Source: Sulfolobus tengchongensis
GTDB taxonomy: Archaea; Thermoproteota; Thermoprotei_A; Sulfolobales; Sulfolobaceae
Length of the DNA: 64,000 bases
Assembly (NCBI RefSeq): GCF_036967215.1
Contig: NZ_CP146016.1
Span: 1,923,337-1,987,336 of the forward strand
Reading direction: 5' to 3'
A program made the translations under genes and the position numbers. The notes below the pieces were generated by a model. It searched no databases, was not told the origin of the DNA, and saw only the letters and a program-made list of their open reading frames with translations. Numbering within the stretch: the first letter of the stretch is position 1; the number at the start of each line of letters is the position of its first letter. This document shows, in pieces, positions 1 through 9,739 of this stretch.

Positions 1-1
1 A

Positions 2-142
2 AGTAAGGGATATTTTGAAACTCCAAAAAGAATAGGTTTAGAGGAATTAGCAAAGGAATTAGGAGTCTCAAAACCAGCAATAATGCAGATCCTAAGAAAG
101 GCAGTAGCAAAAATAGCAGAGAAAACTATGAAAGAAATCTAG
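2..142 (+). CDS. C-terminal end of an HTH_10 (bacterio-opsin activator type) transcription regulator, cut by the window edge
   Basis: The frame is open from the window edge to TAG and gives 46 residues. It contains a helix-turn-helix of the HTH_10 type: GYFETPKRIGLEELAKELG, then VSKPAIMQILRKAVAKI. The same layout (GFFEYPKKVRLEELAEMFG, then VTKVTLDRHIRNGLRKIL) ends the complete regulator at 16615-17298, which supports the call. HTH_10 proteins are archaeal DNA-binding regulators with a variable N-terminal sensor part; that part is not in this window, so the target and signal cannot be said. Confidence 0.8.
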   Translation, partial: SKGYFETPKRIGLEELAKELGVSKPAIMQILRKAVAKIAEKTMKEI

Positions 143-179
143 AAAATTTAATCATAAACATTCTATGACTGAATATTTC

Positions 180-305
180 TTAAAGAGAGCTCAAGATACC
201 TAATCCTATCATGAATACCCCTAGAAATAGTAATGATAATCTTCCTGCTCTAGTTAAAACGCCAAAATCGCCGTGGAAAACTGTTTTCTTTTTACCATAA
301 AGTTC
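180..305 (-). pseudogene. 3' piece of a metal-permease-like membrane protein split by the tnpB element
   Basis: Reading leftwards from 305, the frame gives ELYGKKKTVFHGDFGVLTR, then a hydrophobic helix (LSLLFLGVFMIGLGILSSL) and a stop at 180-182. This looks like the last transmembrane segment of a membrane protein. The first part of such a protein, without a C-terminal end, lies at 1849-2204 on the same strand, and the tnpB element fills the space between. The simplest reading is one gene interrupted by insertion, perhaps with loss of some codons at the junction. The piece has no start of its own. Confidence 0.6.
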
Positions 306-1848
306 TTATATGTTGTGAACAAAATCCCTTTACAATACTTACACCAAAATAAGAAAGACTAGAAATATCATACGAACAAAACCTTAACAAGAGTAATGGA
401 AAAAAAGAAAAGGGGTATTAGTAGTAATAACACCAGTAAAAAGATTAGACAAAAACTAAATCTCACTAGCAATACTTTCATCCCACTCTCTGAGAATTAT
501 ATAACACATGAGAAATCACAAGAACAAAAAGAAATAAAGTGAGAAGACATGCAAAAGAACTTAAGAATCAAAACATTCCAACCAGAAACACAATACCTAC
601 ACCTAACATACACAATAAAAAACAGTGAGAGGAAGAAAAGCAAAGAGTTAATACAAGCATACAAAGAACTACTAAACAAAGGAATAAAATACGTGTTCTC
701 AAGGATAGTAATAAGAAAGGAGAAAAAGAGGGTTAAAGTATCCCTACCAAAAAAGAAAGACGTGTATAAAGAACTAAGAGAACACTTGATGAAGCAAAAT
801 AAACACAACCTAGCAAAACACTACGTTGATCAAGCAATACACGACGTGTATTCAATCCTAGAATCATGGAGAAGAAGATTCGAAAAAGGAAAAGCTGAAC
901 TAAAACCACCACTAGTAAAGAAAGCCTACGTAAGAGTAAAAACAACACTAAGAAAAATTATAGGAAAAAGCGTAAGGATAACAGTCAAACCTCACGAATA
1001 CATCACATACTCTTGGAATAAAACGTGGTTCTCAAAAAGAGTTAATGACTTTGAACTAACAGAACCAATAATAAAGGAGGATAAAGTGCATTTAGTCTTC
1101 AGAAAAGAATTACCAACTATTACACCCCTTGAGATTGTTGCCTTTGACTCAAACCTATTCTCTCTAGATGGTTATGATGGTGAGAAGTTCGTAACAATTT
1201 CATTGAAACAACTTTATTCCTTGAAGTATGGTATGCAAAGGAAGAGGAGTAAGGTTCAGTCTCTAGCTTCTAAGAAGTTTAGGGTTGGGAAGAGGTTGTT
1301 GGGTAAGTACTCTTATCGTGAGAGGAATAGGGTTAATGATTTGATTCACAAATTGGCTAATCTTATTCTTAGTCTTTACAATAATCACGTCCTAGTTTTT
1401 GAAAAGCTTAACAAACAAGAGATGTTTGAGGATGCTGGTGATTCTTTATCAAGGAAATTGTCAAGGACTGTTTGGGGTAGGTTGTTGAGTGTGTTGAAGT
1501 ATAAGGCTTCGTTGTATAATTGTAGGGTTGTTGAGGTGAACCCACGTTTTACATCTAGGTCTTGCCCCAGATGTGGATGGGTTAATTCCCGAATGGTTGG
1601 CAAGACCTTTAAGTGTGTAAAGTGTGGGTTCACGCTTGATAGGCAATTTAATGCATCTCTTAACATTTTCAAGAAGTACTTGAGTAGGTTTAACTTCAAG
1701 ATGTGGGGGTTTTCTCACCCTTTTAGGGTGAGTGGGGTTATCCCCCTAATGGGACGGAGAGGGATGAACATTCGTGACCTCGGTGAAATCCAAGGGTTGA
1801 AAATTGAATACAAAATATATGAAATTCAATGAGACCCAAACCCCTACT
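306..1848 (+). mobile_element. IS605-family tnpB-only insertion element
   Basis: The element carries tnpB (549-1832) without tnpA. The right end is fixed by comparison: the sequence up to GAGACCCAAACCCC (ending about 1848) is shared with the solo copies ending at 34190 and 52036, and the flanks then differ. The left end is inferred from where the interrupted host gene stops being readable (about 305). Imperfect hairpins typical of IS605 ends lie at 1714-1732 (CTCACCC/GGGTGAG) and just after. With no tnpA in the window, movement would need a transposase supplied elsewhere. Confidence 0.7.
549..1832 (+). CDS. tnpB: TnpB, RNA-guided RuvC-like nuclease of an IS605-family element
   Basis: 427 residues, normal TnpB length. 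An N-terminal basic region with KxxLR-type helices is followed by the RuvC-like core: first acidic residue in VAFDSN (about residue 198), the glutamate in LVFEKLN (about 284), a four-Cys zinc ribbon CPRC...CVKC (about 338-358), and the third motif LDRQFNASLNI. TnpB proteins cut DNA guided by an RNA made from the 3' end of the element. Here the third motif reads DRQ where the usual form is DRD, so the third catalytic aspartate position is occupied by Gln; this may mean a rearranged or weakened active site. The reading frame is otherwise intact. Confidence 0.9.
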   Translation: MQKNLRIKTFQPETQYLHLTYTIKNSERKKSKELIQAYKELLNKGIKYVFSRIVIRKEKKRVKVSLPKKKDVYKELREHLMKQNKHNLAKHYVDQAIHDVYSILESWRRRFEKGKAELKPPLVKKAYVRVKTTLRKIIGKSVRITVKPHEYITYSWNKTWFSKRVNDFELTEPIIKEDKVHLVFRKELPTITPLEIVAFDSNLFSLDGYDGEKFVTISLKQLYSLKYGMQRKRSKVQSLASKKFRVGKRLLGKYSYRERNRVNDLIHKLANLILSLYNNHVLVFEKLNKQEMFEDAGDSLSRKLSRTVWGRLLSVLKYKASLYNCRVVEVNPRFTSRSCPRCGWVNSRMVGKTFKCVKCGFTLDRQFNASLNIFKKYLSRFNFKMWGFSHPFRVSGVIPLMGRRGMNIRDLGEIQGLKIEYKIYEIQ

Positions 1849-1868
1849 ATAATATCAACTATAGGATC
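1690..1868 (+). ncRNA. Candidate omega RNA (guide RNA) at the 3' end of tnpB plus downstream guide
   Basis: In characterised TnpB systems the guide RNA is made from the 3' end of tnpB and the right end, and its guide is the host sequence just past the right end. Here the tract has two hairpins (1714-1732 and GGGGTTATCCCC at about 1734-1746) and ends in GAGACCCAAACCCC; the guide would start with TACTATAATATC at about 1849. The hairpins and the end recur in two solo copies in this window. No promoter or processing site can be assigned from sequence. Confidence 0.4.
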
Positions 1869-2204
1869 TAAACTATAATTTCTGAAATATGATAACAATT
1901 GGCCAGTTAAGGCACTTAAAATAGACCATACCAGTGTTAAAGCACCAGCAAATACAGTGGTTGAAATAAATGCTCCTTTAATGTTCTTTTGCATTATCCC
2001 ATAAGATACAGTAATTGGCCAGGTGTGTTCATCAGGCTTAATTCCATGTATAGCACCTATTATAAATATAGCTAATGGCCAATAAATACCTAAAATTAGA
2101 AGAATTTCTCGAGCCACAGGTTCCAATATGTCTGGTAACGAGAGAATTGCAATGGCAATAGCACTTGACAACGAAAGGGCAATCATTAATTCTCTTTTTT
2201 CCAT
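1849..2204 (-). pseudogene. 5' part of a NicO/NixA-like metal permease gene, interrupted by the tnpB element
   Basis: ATG at 2204 gives MEKRELMIALSLSSAIAI and several hydrophobic helices. It has the stretch GAIHGIKPDEHTW, which resembles the HX4D(E)H metal-binding signature of nickel/cobalt permeases. The host frame ends at DPIVDIIV (1849) and then runs into the inverted right end of the tnpB element. About 119 residues remain; the family usually has more than 200. A likely last helix of the same gene is at 180-305. A longer open frame exists to 2294, but ATG 2204 follows an AT-rich promoter and an operator-like palindrome. Confidence 0.6.
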
Positions 2205-2209
2205 TGATA

Positions 2210-2224
2210 TTAGGGTTACCCTAA
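2210..2224. promoter_or_regulatory. Operator-like palindrome upstream of the metal-permease-like gene
   Basis: TTAGGGTTACCCTAA is a 7+1+7 palindrome with perfect arms, lying 5 bp upstream of the ATG at 2204. On the gene strand the AT-rich TATA-like stretch TTTAAATACTTTA runs into its distal edge. That is where an archaeal repressor would block transcription or initiation. The regulator is unknown; a metal-dependent one would fit the gene. Confidence 0.5.
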
Positions 2225-2649
2225 AGTATTTAAATTTTATGCATATTCTGTAGCGTATGAGCAGTACGATTTTGTCTTTGTTCTTTTTATTCAATGCAGT
2301 GAATTTATCCCAACTTCATTTATAAATGCCTCAATATTGTCCCTTTTAAATGGGATAAACTACTCCTCTCTCTCATTTTCCTAATAGTCTTGAAGGATTT
2401 GCTTAAATCAATCGTAATTCTTCTGTATTAAACGTTTGAGCTATTTGTTGAGTCCATAAAAATTATTCTTCCTAAGTTATAACTCATAATCCATATCGGC
2501 TTAAAAATGAAAATAAGTTAAATTTTATTTAATACTTGATATATTCTGAGACTTGTAAAATATTATTGCATTTTAGCTAAAATGAAGTTTTAATTGTAAT
2601 ATATTTAAAAAATATTAAGTTTATAAATAAATAAAGATAGAAAGATTGC
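2225..2649. other. Intergenic, no gene supported
   Basis: AT-rich spacer. On the minus strand around 2310-2440 there are short coding-like fragments in shifting frames (for example IDLSKSFKTIRKMR), interrupted by stops. They may be a decayed small gene, but nothing can be named. No hairpin or RNA gene was recognised. Confidence 0.4.
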
Positions 2650-4281
2650 TTATCGCCTTCTTAAGAGAACCACCACAGCCACAATTATTATAACGATGAC
2701 TATTACCGCAATTATTATGTATAGTAAGTTATTAGAAGAAGATGAGGAACTCGAAGTTGATAATGACGAACTGCTTAACAGCGAAGATGAAGAGGTTGAT
2801 AATGTAGTAGAGGAAGATGTAGAAGTTGTAGTTGTGGGCTGTTGTGCTGAATACAAAATATAATATGTGGTAACGGGATCATCAAATATCACCAACTTTC
2901 CATTCAGTATGAAGTAATTTGAGGAGTTTAACTTAACTAGCGTTCCATTAATATCCTTATACACTCCAACTATGGAACCATTATTAATTACGCTAACGTT
3001 AAATACGATATAGGTTGAAGTGACATTTACCAATACTTCTTGGGCTACATGAATATTTCCATTAACGTTTAAATGTGTAATATTAACTAATGTAGGACGC
3101 TCAACTGCAACGTTATATGTCTCGTTATTATCTGTTAATAAAGCGAACCTAACAGTAGAATTTACGGATATCTCAACTAGTATACCTTTATGGGCGTGAA
3201 CAAAAACCACATGAGACACGTTAACGATGCCCGTTGAAGATAGATTGCCTTCTTCGTTAGCTGTGAGTATGACTGGTACTCCGTTAATATAAACATATCC
3301 CATAAAATTAGAGTGAATTGGTTTCACACCATTAACTTCAACTATCTTAAGCTCTGTGAACGCTATATTGATATTTGAACTTAATTTACCTAGCCCATTA
3401 TTAATAACTCCAAATATGCTTGACACATGTACATATCCTAAAACAGTTCCGTTTTCGCCATAGAACTCTATTGTCTCAAAATTAGCTCTAATATTGCCCT
3501 TCCCAGCCATTATTGGGATTAGACCTTCTCCTTTCCATACTAAGGCAGGCGTTAAGGTACCATTAAAGTAGGCTGTTGTAACTATATAGCCGTTTGCAGT
3601 TATGTTATTCTCTGATCCATTATAATTAATATTAACCAGTAGTGGAGAGTATCTTCTGGGCAATTGAGCTGTTACAGTTAATTCACCAATACTCTCTGTT
3701 TTTATATTGACTGAACTCACGCTAAGTAAGTATAGATTTATGTGCTCGCTTACAGTTGTATTCTGTCTAACATTAAATGTCTCATTAACTATCGTGGAAC
3801 CGTTTGCAAATTGTAGTAAAACTTTACCACTACCGTTAATATATGCGTAGGAGTGAATTTCGGTAGTGTTAAAACCAGCCCAAATTAGCTCTGAGGTATT
3901 TGCAGTATTGACAATGACTCTTATCAAATTAGGTATATTACTTTTTATAAAAATGGTATTATTTAGATATGCTGAAATGTTTATATATCCTTCCTCATTT
4001 TTAGGTGTAGATGAAAATGTCAATATATAGGTTGTTTCATTATAATTATCAACTTTGAATTCCTTTCCTTGAGTAATCGTGGTATTATATATAGCTGAAC
4101 TTACAGTGTAAATCACAGTATTTGTATTTAAAGGACCAACTCCAATACTATTTGATCTATATACGCTGTCATACCTAGCATAATACACATGAATTACCGG
4201 ACTTGTATCCGCAGAAATTGAGATTACTGAGGAGATTGAGATTATTATTAGTAGTAGAGGCAAAATGTTGAGCCATCTCAT
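2650..4281 (-). CDS. Secreted, C-terminally membrane-anchored surface protein (family also at 58988-60415)
   Basis: 543 residues. An N-terminal signal peptide (about 1-24, LLLIIISISSVISISA) is followed by a large extracellular part rich in beta-type sequence with many N-glycosylation sequons. Then comes a Thr/Ser-only linker (about 480-515), a single C-terminal membrane helix (LLYIIIAVIVIVIIIVAVVVLL) and an RRR stop-transfer end. It aligns along most of its length with the 475-residue protein at 58988-60415: LIRVIVNTANTSELIWAGF matches LIRILLYTSGQREIVWGGY, and SSNYFILNGKLVIF matches QTNYFLSNGVLYVV. The function is not known. It lies beside a membrane-spanning regulator, and its promoter holds a palindrome related to the regulator's own. 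Confidence 0.85.
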   Translation of the reverse strand: MRWLNILPLLLIIISISSVISISADTSPVIHVYYARYDSVYRSNSIGVGPLNTNTVIYTVSSAIYNTTITQGKEFKVDNYNETTYILTFSSTPKNEEGYINISAYLNNTIFIKSNIPNLIRVIVNTANTSELIWAGFNTTEIHSYAYINGSGKVLLQFANGSTIVNETFNVRQNTTVSEHINLYLLSVSSVNIKTESIGELTVTAQLPRRYSPLLVNINYNGSENNITANGYIVTTAYFNGTLTPALVWKGEGLIPIMAGKGNIRANFETIEFYGENGTVLGYVHVSSIFGVINNGLGKLSSNINIAFTELKIVEVNGVKPIHSNFMGYVYINGVPVILTANEEGNLSSTGIVNVSHVVFVHAHKGILVEISVNSTVRFALLTDNNETYNVAVERPTLVNITHLNVNGNIHVAQEVLVNVTSTYIVFNVSVINNGSIVGVYKDINGTLVKLNSSNYFILNGKLVIFDDPVTTYYILYSAQQPTTTTSTSSSTTLSTSSSSLLSSSSLSTSSSSSSSNNLLYIIIAVIVIVIIIVAVVVLLRRR

Positions 4282-4320
4282 GTGATATCATTGGCCGTTT
4301 CGACTATATAAGGGTTTGTA

Positions 4321-4338
4321 GTTTCACTTAGCTGAAAC
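4321..4338. promoter_or_regulatory. GTTTCA...TGAAAC palindrome in the promoter of the 543-residue surface protein
   Basis: GTTTCACTTAGCTGAAAC: six-base arms GTTTCA/TGAAAC with a six-base centre. On the gene strand it lies just upstream of the TATA-like CTTATATAG at about 4303-4311, the place expected for an activator or upstream operator. GTTTC/GAAAC half-sites recur at 5027-5039 and 5880-5892 next to the regulator gene. Confidence 0.5.
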
Positions 4339-4386
4339 ACTAGTTTTAAAGAAAATTATGTCATTTTTAATGTAAAATTTTAAAAA

Positions 4387-4983
4387 CTACTTATATTTCA
4401 AAAATGTTGATATTCTAGCTATATCACTAAAGGAAACTAATATTAAATCATCCGTACTTCCATTATCTTCATGATGATCATTAGATTTAGCTATAAATTT
4501 AAAGTAAATACCGCTATCATTAAGTATTTGCTGAGGAGTTAGATTCTGATAACTCTTACCGTAAATATAAGCAATTATTTTAACGTTATCCTCATTTATT
4601 GTCACATTCGAATAAGTTTGATTAAGATTTAATGAAACAACTTGACCATCTTCGAAATATAGAATAACATATAATTGCGCAAATTCTACACTGGGCTTAA
4701 TCCCAACAAGGTATATGCCATGTTCTTTAACATGAATTTTAAATTCAGCCTTAAATGAGAAAGAGTACGTTTTACTTGTCGTAGTAGTATTTAAAATAGT
4801 AGCATTCTTCGTACTTGCAGAAGTTGAAGATGGAGAAACGATTTGCACTGTAGAAACGTTTATCGGAACTCCTCCTATGGGTTGACTAGATCTATGTAGA
4901 GCATAGTATAATTCTATACCTAAAACTACATTTACAATAAGCGTAACTATTACTAACCCGGCTAAAAGCGTCAGCCTATTCAC
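4387..4983 (-). CDS. Membrane-anchored extracellular protein, function unknown
   Basis: 198 residues. One N-terminal hydrophobic helix (about 4-24) acts as signal peptide or anchor. A Ser/Thr-rich linker (about 45-72, SPSSTSASTKNATILNTTTTS) and a compact extracellular part with several NxS/T sequons follow, and then an acidic/His stretch NDHHEDNGSTDD near the end. No known domain was recognised. It is divergent from the membrane-bound regulator at 5077 and shares the intergenic region that carries the GAAACAGTGAAAC motif, so the two are probably co-regulated. Confidence 0.7.
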   Translation of the reverse strand: MNRLTLLAGLVIVTLIVNVVLGIELYYALHRSSQPIGGVPINVSTVQIVSPSSTSASTKNATILNTTTTSKTYSFSFKAEFKIHVKEHGIYLVGIKPSVEFAQLYVILYFEDGQVVSLNLNQTYSNVTINEDNVKIIAYIYGKSYQNLTPQQILNDSGIYFKFIAKSNDHHEDNGSTDDLILVSFSDIARISTFLKYK

Positions 4984-5026
4984 ATCCTAATATTTGTTGA
5001 TAATCTCATATAAACATTAGTTCCAT

Positions 5027-5039
5027 GAAACAGTGAAAC
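5027..5039. promoter_or_regulatory. GAAACAGTGAAAC motif between the divergent 198-residue protein and the membrane regulator
   Basis: The 13-base motif recurs exactly, inverted, at 5880-5892 in the promoter of the next gene (5945). It lies 43 bases upstream of the 4983 start and 37 bases upstream of the 5077 start, so it can serve both divergent promoters. It is made of two GAAAC units in direct repeat. Confidence 0.55.
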
Positions 5040-5076
5040 GGTAAGCTAATAAGTTAGTTAAAGTTAGATTAGTTTG

Positions 5077-5874
5077 ATGAAACTTTTACTACTATTACTA
5101 TTATTGCCCTTATTATTAGCCTTAATGCCCATTATCATACACGCTTCCACTTTGAATATTTATTATAATGGCACCGTTGAAGCCGAAATTAACAGCAACG
5201 ATAGACAGTTCTTCTTAATAGGATATAACATAACTGATCTTAAGGTAATAGGTGCGAGATATAATATCACTGGTAACACGTTGTACCTAAATCCTATTAA
5301 CAGTACAGTTTACATTTACTATAAAAGTGAATTGTCTAAGGGTGTTATTCAAGTAAACGAACCGTATAATTTAACTATTAACCTATATTTACCTCTTAAC
5401 TCATCAATAAATTATATTTCTACTCAGCCGTATAGCTTTAGTACAGTTAATGGTCTATATAATATTACATTCGTAAATGTAAGTAAAGTTACATTACTTT
5501 ACGCATCTTCACATGTTATCTTAGCTCAAAATGAATTTGGTCTTCCAGCAATAATAGGTGGATTAGTAGGAAGCGATGCTGTTTTAGCCACGTTAATCTT
5601 GCTTTTGTGGAAAAGAAGGAGAAAGGAGGAAGTGGAAATTATGAAGGATGAGGAAGGCGTAGATTTGGTAACTGACAAATTGGATGAAAGAGATGCAATA
5701 GTATTGGAAGCCATAAAGATGGGTACTAATACTTTAGCAGATATTGTAAGACAAACGGGATTGCCTAAATCAACTGCATATAGAAGAGTTAAGAAATTAG
5801 TGAAATTAGGGTATATAGAAGAGATAAGGGAAGAAGGTAAGGTAAGATATATTATCAAGAGCGATAACAAATAG
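5077..5874 (+). CDS. Membrane-spanning one-component regulator: extracellular domain, one helix, cytoplasmic winged HTH
   Basis: About 265 residues. A strongly hydrophobic signal/anchor (LLLLLLLLPLLLALMPIIIHAS) is followed by an extracellular domain of about 125 residues with eight NxS/T sequons. Then come a membrane helix (about 154-178, ending LILLLWKRRRKEE), a charged linker, and a winged HTH at about 200-262 (DERDAIVLEAIKMGTNTLADIVRQTG, then LPKSTAYRRVKKLVKLGYIEE) of MarR/IclR type. An upstream TTG (5074) is directly before the ATG. The layout places the sensor outside the cell and the DNA-binding part inside. Flanking genes code for secreted proteins and share its promoter motif, so autoregulation plus control of the neighbours is the likely role (inference). 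Confidence 0.8.
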   Translation: MKLLLLLLLLPLLLALMPIIIHASTLNIYYNGTVEAEINSNDRQFFLIGYNITDLKVIGARYNITGNTLYLNPINSTVYIYYKSELSKGVIQVNEPYNLTINLYLPLNSSINYISTQPYSFSTVNGLYNITFVNVSKVTLLYASSHVILAQNEFGLPAIIGGLVGSDAVLATLILLLWKRRRKEEVEIMKDEEGVDLVTDKLDERDAIVLEAIKMGTNTLADIVRQTGLPKSTAYRRVKKLVKLGYIEEIREEGKVRYIIKSDNK

Positions 5875-5879
5875 TAGTT

Positions 5880-5911
5880 GTTTCACTGTTTCGGAACGTC
5901 TTCCTTAAAAG
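5880..5911 (+). promoter_or_regulatory. Promoter block of the 180-residue secreted protein: GTTTCACTGTTTC, GGAACG, TTAAAAG
   Basis: GTTTCACTGTTTC (5880-5892) is the inverted copy of the motif at 5027-5039. It runs into GGAACG (5893-5898), six bases, then TTAAAAG (5905-5911), the probable TATA/BRE. The same GGAACG-N6-TTAAAAG spacing, preceded by a GTTTCAC, lies upstream of the related gene at 53549. Conservation at two distant sites supports a real regulatory block. Confidence 0.6.
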
Positions 5912-5944
5912 GAAGGAATTGCCAAAGAAAGTTTAGGTGAAAAG

Positions 5945-6487
5945 TTGAACAAGCTAATATTGCTAGGTATAGTGTTAAGTACATTAATGATAGGTGGGGT
6001 AGTTGTCGGTGAAGAGATAAGCGGAGCATTAGGAACAATAAGCTATAATGTTGTTTCACCATCAATACAGACGACCTTAGCGTCGTTTAATCTGGGAAAT
6101 ATTACAGCCGGTCAGAAGGGAACTTTAACTGAAAATTCTACACTAACCGTATCTACCAATGGAACCTATACTGTGGAATTGAAAGAAGATGTCTTGGAAG
6201 GAGTATTTTCAGAGTTCAACGTAACTATACATATGGCTAATTATACTTTCACACTGTCCCTTCATGGAAAAGATCAATATACCTTATATCTCAACAAAGG
6301 AACTTATGTGGTTAACATAAAAATATCTTACATAGTATCTCAGAACCCTGAGCCTAAATCGGTTAGTAACATTCCGTTCTTGATAGTGAAATATGGAGGA
6401 GAACAAGGCCAAGTCCAGGTTACGGACCATGGAAAGAAAAAACATCACAAGGATGATAACGAAGATAGTAATGAGAACGATGACTGA
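5945..6487 (+). CDS. Small secreted protein with acidic/His-Lys tail (family also at 53549-54034)
   Basis: 180 residues from a TTG start with an AGGTGA ribosome-binding site just upstream. A signal peptide (LILLGIVLSTLMIGGVVVG) is followed by a beta-rich extracellular domain with NxS/T sequons and a hydrophilic tail GKKKHHKDDNEDSNENDD. The domain matches the protein at 53549-54034: FNLGNITAGQKGTLTENSTL with INLGNLTAGEKGNVTASAKL, and ISYIVSQNPEPKSVSNIPFL with ISFQVSQNPKGDLNVTNEPL. No known domain name can be given. Its position after the membrane regulator and the shared motif suggest that it is controlled by it. Confidence 0.75.
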   Translation: MNKLILLGIVLSTLMIGGVVVGEEISGALGTISYNVVSPSIQTTLASFNLGNITAGQKGTLTENSTLTVSTNGTYTVELKEDVLEGVFSEFNVTIHMANYTFTLSLHGKDQYTLYLNKGTYVVNIKISYIVSQNPEPKSVSNIPFLIVKYGGEQGQVQVTDHGKKKHHKDDNEDSNENDD

Positions 6488-6628
6488 TGTTAGTTTAAAG
6501 AAAGAAAAAATATTAAGTTAACAGAATTTTTTATTTATCATTATTTTAAATCACTTCTTCTTTTCGCTTCCTATGTTTGAAATCAGAAAGGACCCAGTTC
6601 TTCACCACTCAGAGAGAGAGACGTCACA

Positions 6629-8047
<1,419 letters not shown>

Positions 8048-8062
8048 ACTAACAATAAAAAA

Positions 8063-9739
8063 TTAAGCTGGTCTCGTTACTGCTCCCATAGAAGCTTGTG
8101 AGACTAAGGATGCATATTTAGCTAATAAGCCAGATTTATATCTAGGTGGTGGAGGAGACCATCTCTTTAACCTATTCTTTATTTCCTCTTCTGGCAGTTT
8201 TAAGTCAAGTCTCTCGTTTTCAACGTCAATAACTATGGTATCGCCATCTTCAACTACCGCAATAGGACCTCCTACCATCGCTTCTGGGGCAACGTGCCCA
8301 ACCATGGGACCTCTGGTAGCGCCAGAAAATCTACCATCAGTAACTAAGGCAACATTGTTGAGGCCTGCCCCCATAATTGCGGCAGTAACTCTCAACATTT
8401 CTGGCATACCAGGAGCGCCTTTTGGACCTTCATATCTTATAATTACCACTTCTCCCTCTTTGACTTCGTTATTTTGAATGCCCTTAAATGCGTCATCCTC
8501 AGAGTTGTAGACTTTTGCTTTGCCTTCAAATTTAACTAAATTCGTGGCTGCTACTTTTATTACTGCACCTTCTGGTGCCAATGATCCTTTAAGTATAACT
8601 ATTCCTCCTCTAGGTTTAATTGGATTTGACACATCTCTAACTATGTGGTTATGAGGGACGTTAGGATACTTATATTCCATAAGGTTCTGCTTCATGGTTT
8701 TTCCAGTTACTGTCAATACATCACCGTGAAGAAGCCCAGCATCTAACAATTTCTTTAATACTACTGGGACTCCACCGACTTCATCCAAATCAGCCATTAC
8801 GTAATCTCCACCGGGCTTCATACTAGCGATATATGGTGTTCTTTTAGATATTCTGTTGAAGTCATCTAAAGTTAACTTAACTCCCGCTTCGTATGCTATC
8901 GCTAATAAATGTAGTACGACGTTAGTAGAACCACCCATTGCCATTAATGTTGTTATAGCGTTCTCAAATGCTTCATAGGTTAAAATATCCCTCGCTTTTA
9001 TACCATTCTCAATTAAATTACCTAAGGCCTTTCCAGTCTCTCTCACATACATAACCCTTCTTGATGAAGTTGCAGTAGGTGAAGCGCTTCCAGGTAATGC
9101 AATTCCTAATGCTTCAGACATTGAGGCCATAGTGTTTGCTGTAAATAATCCGGAACATGTACCCAACGTAGGATGTGCTCTTTTCTCTATTTCATATAAG
9201 TCATTTTCACTAATTTTTTTGGCTAAATATGCGCCTATTGCTTCGTGTACGTCTTCGATGGTTAGTCTTCTTCCCATAAAGTAGCCTGGTTCAGCAGAAC
9301 CACCATAAACGTAAATTGAGGGAACATTAAGTCTAGCCATTGCCATTAAAATGCCTGGAGTTGTCTTATCACAACCTCCTATGCCTACTAATCCATCAAA
9401 TGCGTGAGCATTAAATTGAGCTTCAACCATATCAGCTATTAAATCTCTACTGACCAAACTGTATCTCATACCCTCAGATCCCATACCAATATTGTCATTT
9501 ACTACCATTGTCGGAAACGCTAATGGAGATAATCCAGCTTCTTTTGCACCTTCCTTTGCAACTCTAGCTAGCGCTAATGTGTGAAAATTACAAGGTCCCG
9601 CCTCGCTCCAAGCAGTAGCTATAGCAACTAATGGTTTGTTTATTTCCTCATCTGTTAACCCAACTGATCTCAAAAACGCCCTGTGAGGAGCATTATATAT
9701 TCCATGGTATCTTGATGGACTATTTAATTTAGCTGGCAT
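8063..9739 (-). CDS. ilvD: Dihydroxy-acid dehydratase (branched-chain amino acid synthesis)
   Basis: 558 residues from ATG 9739 ([25 protein letters not shown]); the frame is open further upstream, but that extension is hydrophobic and unlike the family. Iron-sulfur cysteines are at C50 (GPCNFHT), C123 ([11 protein letters not shown]) and C195 ([12 protein letters not shown]), with the ILVD/EDD signature stretches. It converts 2,3-dihydroxy acids to 2-keto acids in isoleucine and valine synthesis. The Sulfolobus enzyme is also known to act on sugar acids such as gluconate. It leads a two-gene unit with the M32 carboxypeptidase. Confidence 0.95.
   Translation of the reverse strand: MPAKLNSPSRYHGIYNAPHRAFLRSVGLTDEEINKPLVAIATAWSEAGPCNFHTLALARVAKEGAKEAGLSPLAFPTMVVNDNIGMGSEGMRYSLVSRDLIADMVEAQFNAHAFDGLVGIGGCDKTTPGILMAMARLNVPSIYVYGGSAEPGYFMGRRLTIEDVHEAIGAYLAKKISENDLYEIEKRAHPTLGTCSGLFTANTMASMSEALGIALPGSASPTATSSRRVMYVRETGKALGNLIENGIKARDILTYEAFENAITTLMAMGGSTNVVLHLLAIAYEAGVKLTLDDFNRISKRTPYIASMKPGGDYVMADLDEVGGVPVVLKKLLDAGLLHGDVLTVTGKTMKQNLMEYKYPNVPHNHIVRDVSNPIKPRGGIVILKGSLAPEGAVIKVAATNLVKFEGKAKVYNSEDDAFKGIQNNEVKEGEVVIIRYEGPKGAPGMPEMLRVTAAIMGAGLNNVALVTDGRFSGATRGPMVGHVAPEAMVGGPIAVVEDGDTIVIDVENERLDLKLPEEEIKNRLKRWSPPPPRYKSGLLAKYASLVSQASMGAVTRPA

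Noticed and set aside
1385-1718. Minus-strand frames of 85 and 104 residues inside tnpB
   Set aside because: Antisense shadows of tnpB; no signature of their own.
2296-2460. Remnant antitoxin-like gene on the minus strand
   Set aside because: Fragments such as IDLSKSFKTIRKMR are too short and broken by stops to support a call.
8235-8477. 80-residue plus-strand frame inside ilvD
   Set aside because: Shadow of the strongly conserved ilvD gene on the other strand.
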